From contig JAFXRX010000112.1 of NCBI GenBank assembly GCA_017526045.1, positions 1 to 6,159 on the forward strand: 6,159 nucleotides of DNA, written 5' to 3'. The notes under the pieces are model-generated. The model did not search any database and was not told where the DNA came from. It saw only the letters and a list, made by a program, of their open reading frames with translations. Of the stretch, positions 6,087-6,159 are shown one piece after another. Origin of the DNA: Opitutales bacterium (GTDB taxonomy: Bacteria > Verrucomicrobiota > Verrucomicrobiia > Opitutales > Intestinicryptomonadaceae). How positions within the stretch are numbered: the first letter of the stretch is position 1; every line of letters begins with the position of its first letter. The position numbers and the translations under genes were made by a program.

Positions 6087-6159
6087 CTTCCATTAAAAAA
6101 ATTTGCAAATTTCAATTTTTGCAACACAAAAAAATTTTGCGTTTTTTTTCAAAAAAACC
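6087..6159 (-). promoter_or_regulatory. A/T-rich upstream region of the methyltransferase gene with a 14-bp palindrome
   Basis: This 73-base stretch is dominated by A and T runs and contains the perfect palindrome AAATTTGCAAATTT (6099-6112). It presumably contains the methyltransferase promoter, but no convincing -10/-35 pair can be picked. The palindrome could be an operator or simply chance in such biased sequence. The upstream gene, if any, lies outside the window. Confidence 0.25.

Noticed and set aside
5135..6126. Shared word TGCAACA in both upstream regions (5135-5141 and 6120-6126)
   Set aside because: A 7-base match in A/T-rich sequence is expected by chance and the surrounding bases differ.

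Overview
The window carries five genes, all on the minus strand, so transcription runs from the right edge to the left edge. The organism looks like an anaerobe. It has an extended iron-sulfur/flavin oxidoreductase operon of the electron-bifurcating kind, moderately GC-rich coding DNA broken by A/T-rich intergenic stretches, and mostly no clear Shine-Dalgarno sequence. That combination would fit a lineage such as Verrucomicrobiota or Bacteroidota, but the taxonomic guess is weak.

Layout in transcription order: (1) 6086-5232, a class I SAM-dependent methyltransferase of the RlmI-like family without a PUA domain; (2) 5231-5077, a 155-base A/T-rich gap with two inverted repeats and a possible promoter; (3) 5076-4621, a NuoE/HydC-like [2Fe-2S] subunit; (4) 4619-2769, a NuoF/HydB-like flavoprotein with an extra C-terminal 2x[4Fe-4S] domain; (5) 2739-358, a 793-residue fusion of a NuoG-like iron-sulfur relay with an NfnA-like FAD/[2Fe-2S] ferredoxin-NADP reductase subunit; (6) 340-1, the first 113 codons of an NfnB/GltD-like subunit that runs off the left edge. 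Genes 3 to 6 are 1, 29 and 17 bases apart and are almost certainly one operon.

The main interest is the architecture. The NuoE-NuoF pair resembles the bifurcating core of HydBC and of Stn-type transhydrogenases. Here its electron relay is fused directly to NfnA and followed by NfnB, so one operon appears to join a HydBC-type flavin core to an NfnAB-type transhydrogenase. No hydrogenase H-cluster motif and no intact molybdopterin domain is visible. The simplest reading is a soluble cytoplasmic complex that balances NADH, ferredoxin and NADPH. The NfnA module has a changed nucleotide-binding loop, which raises the possibility that NADH chemistry has moved to the NuoF subunit. Partner pools, direction and any bifurcation are inferred, not shown by sequence. 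No gene-free stretch exceeds 300 bases, and no RNA genes, CRISPR arrays or insertion sequences were seen.
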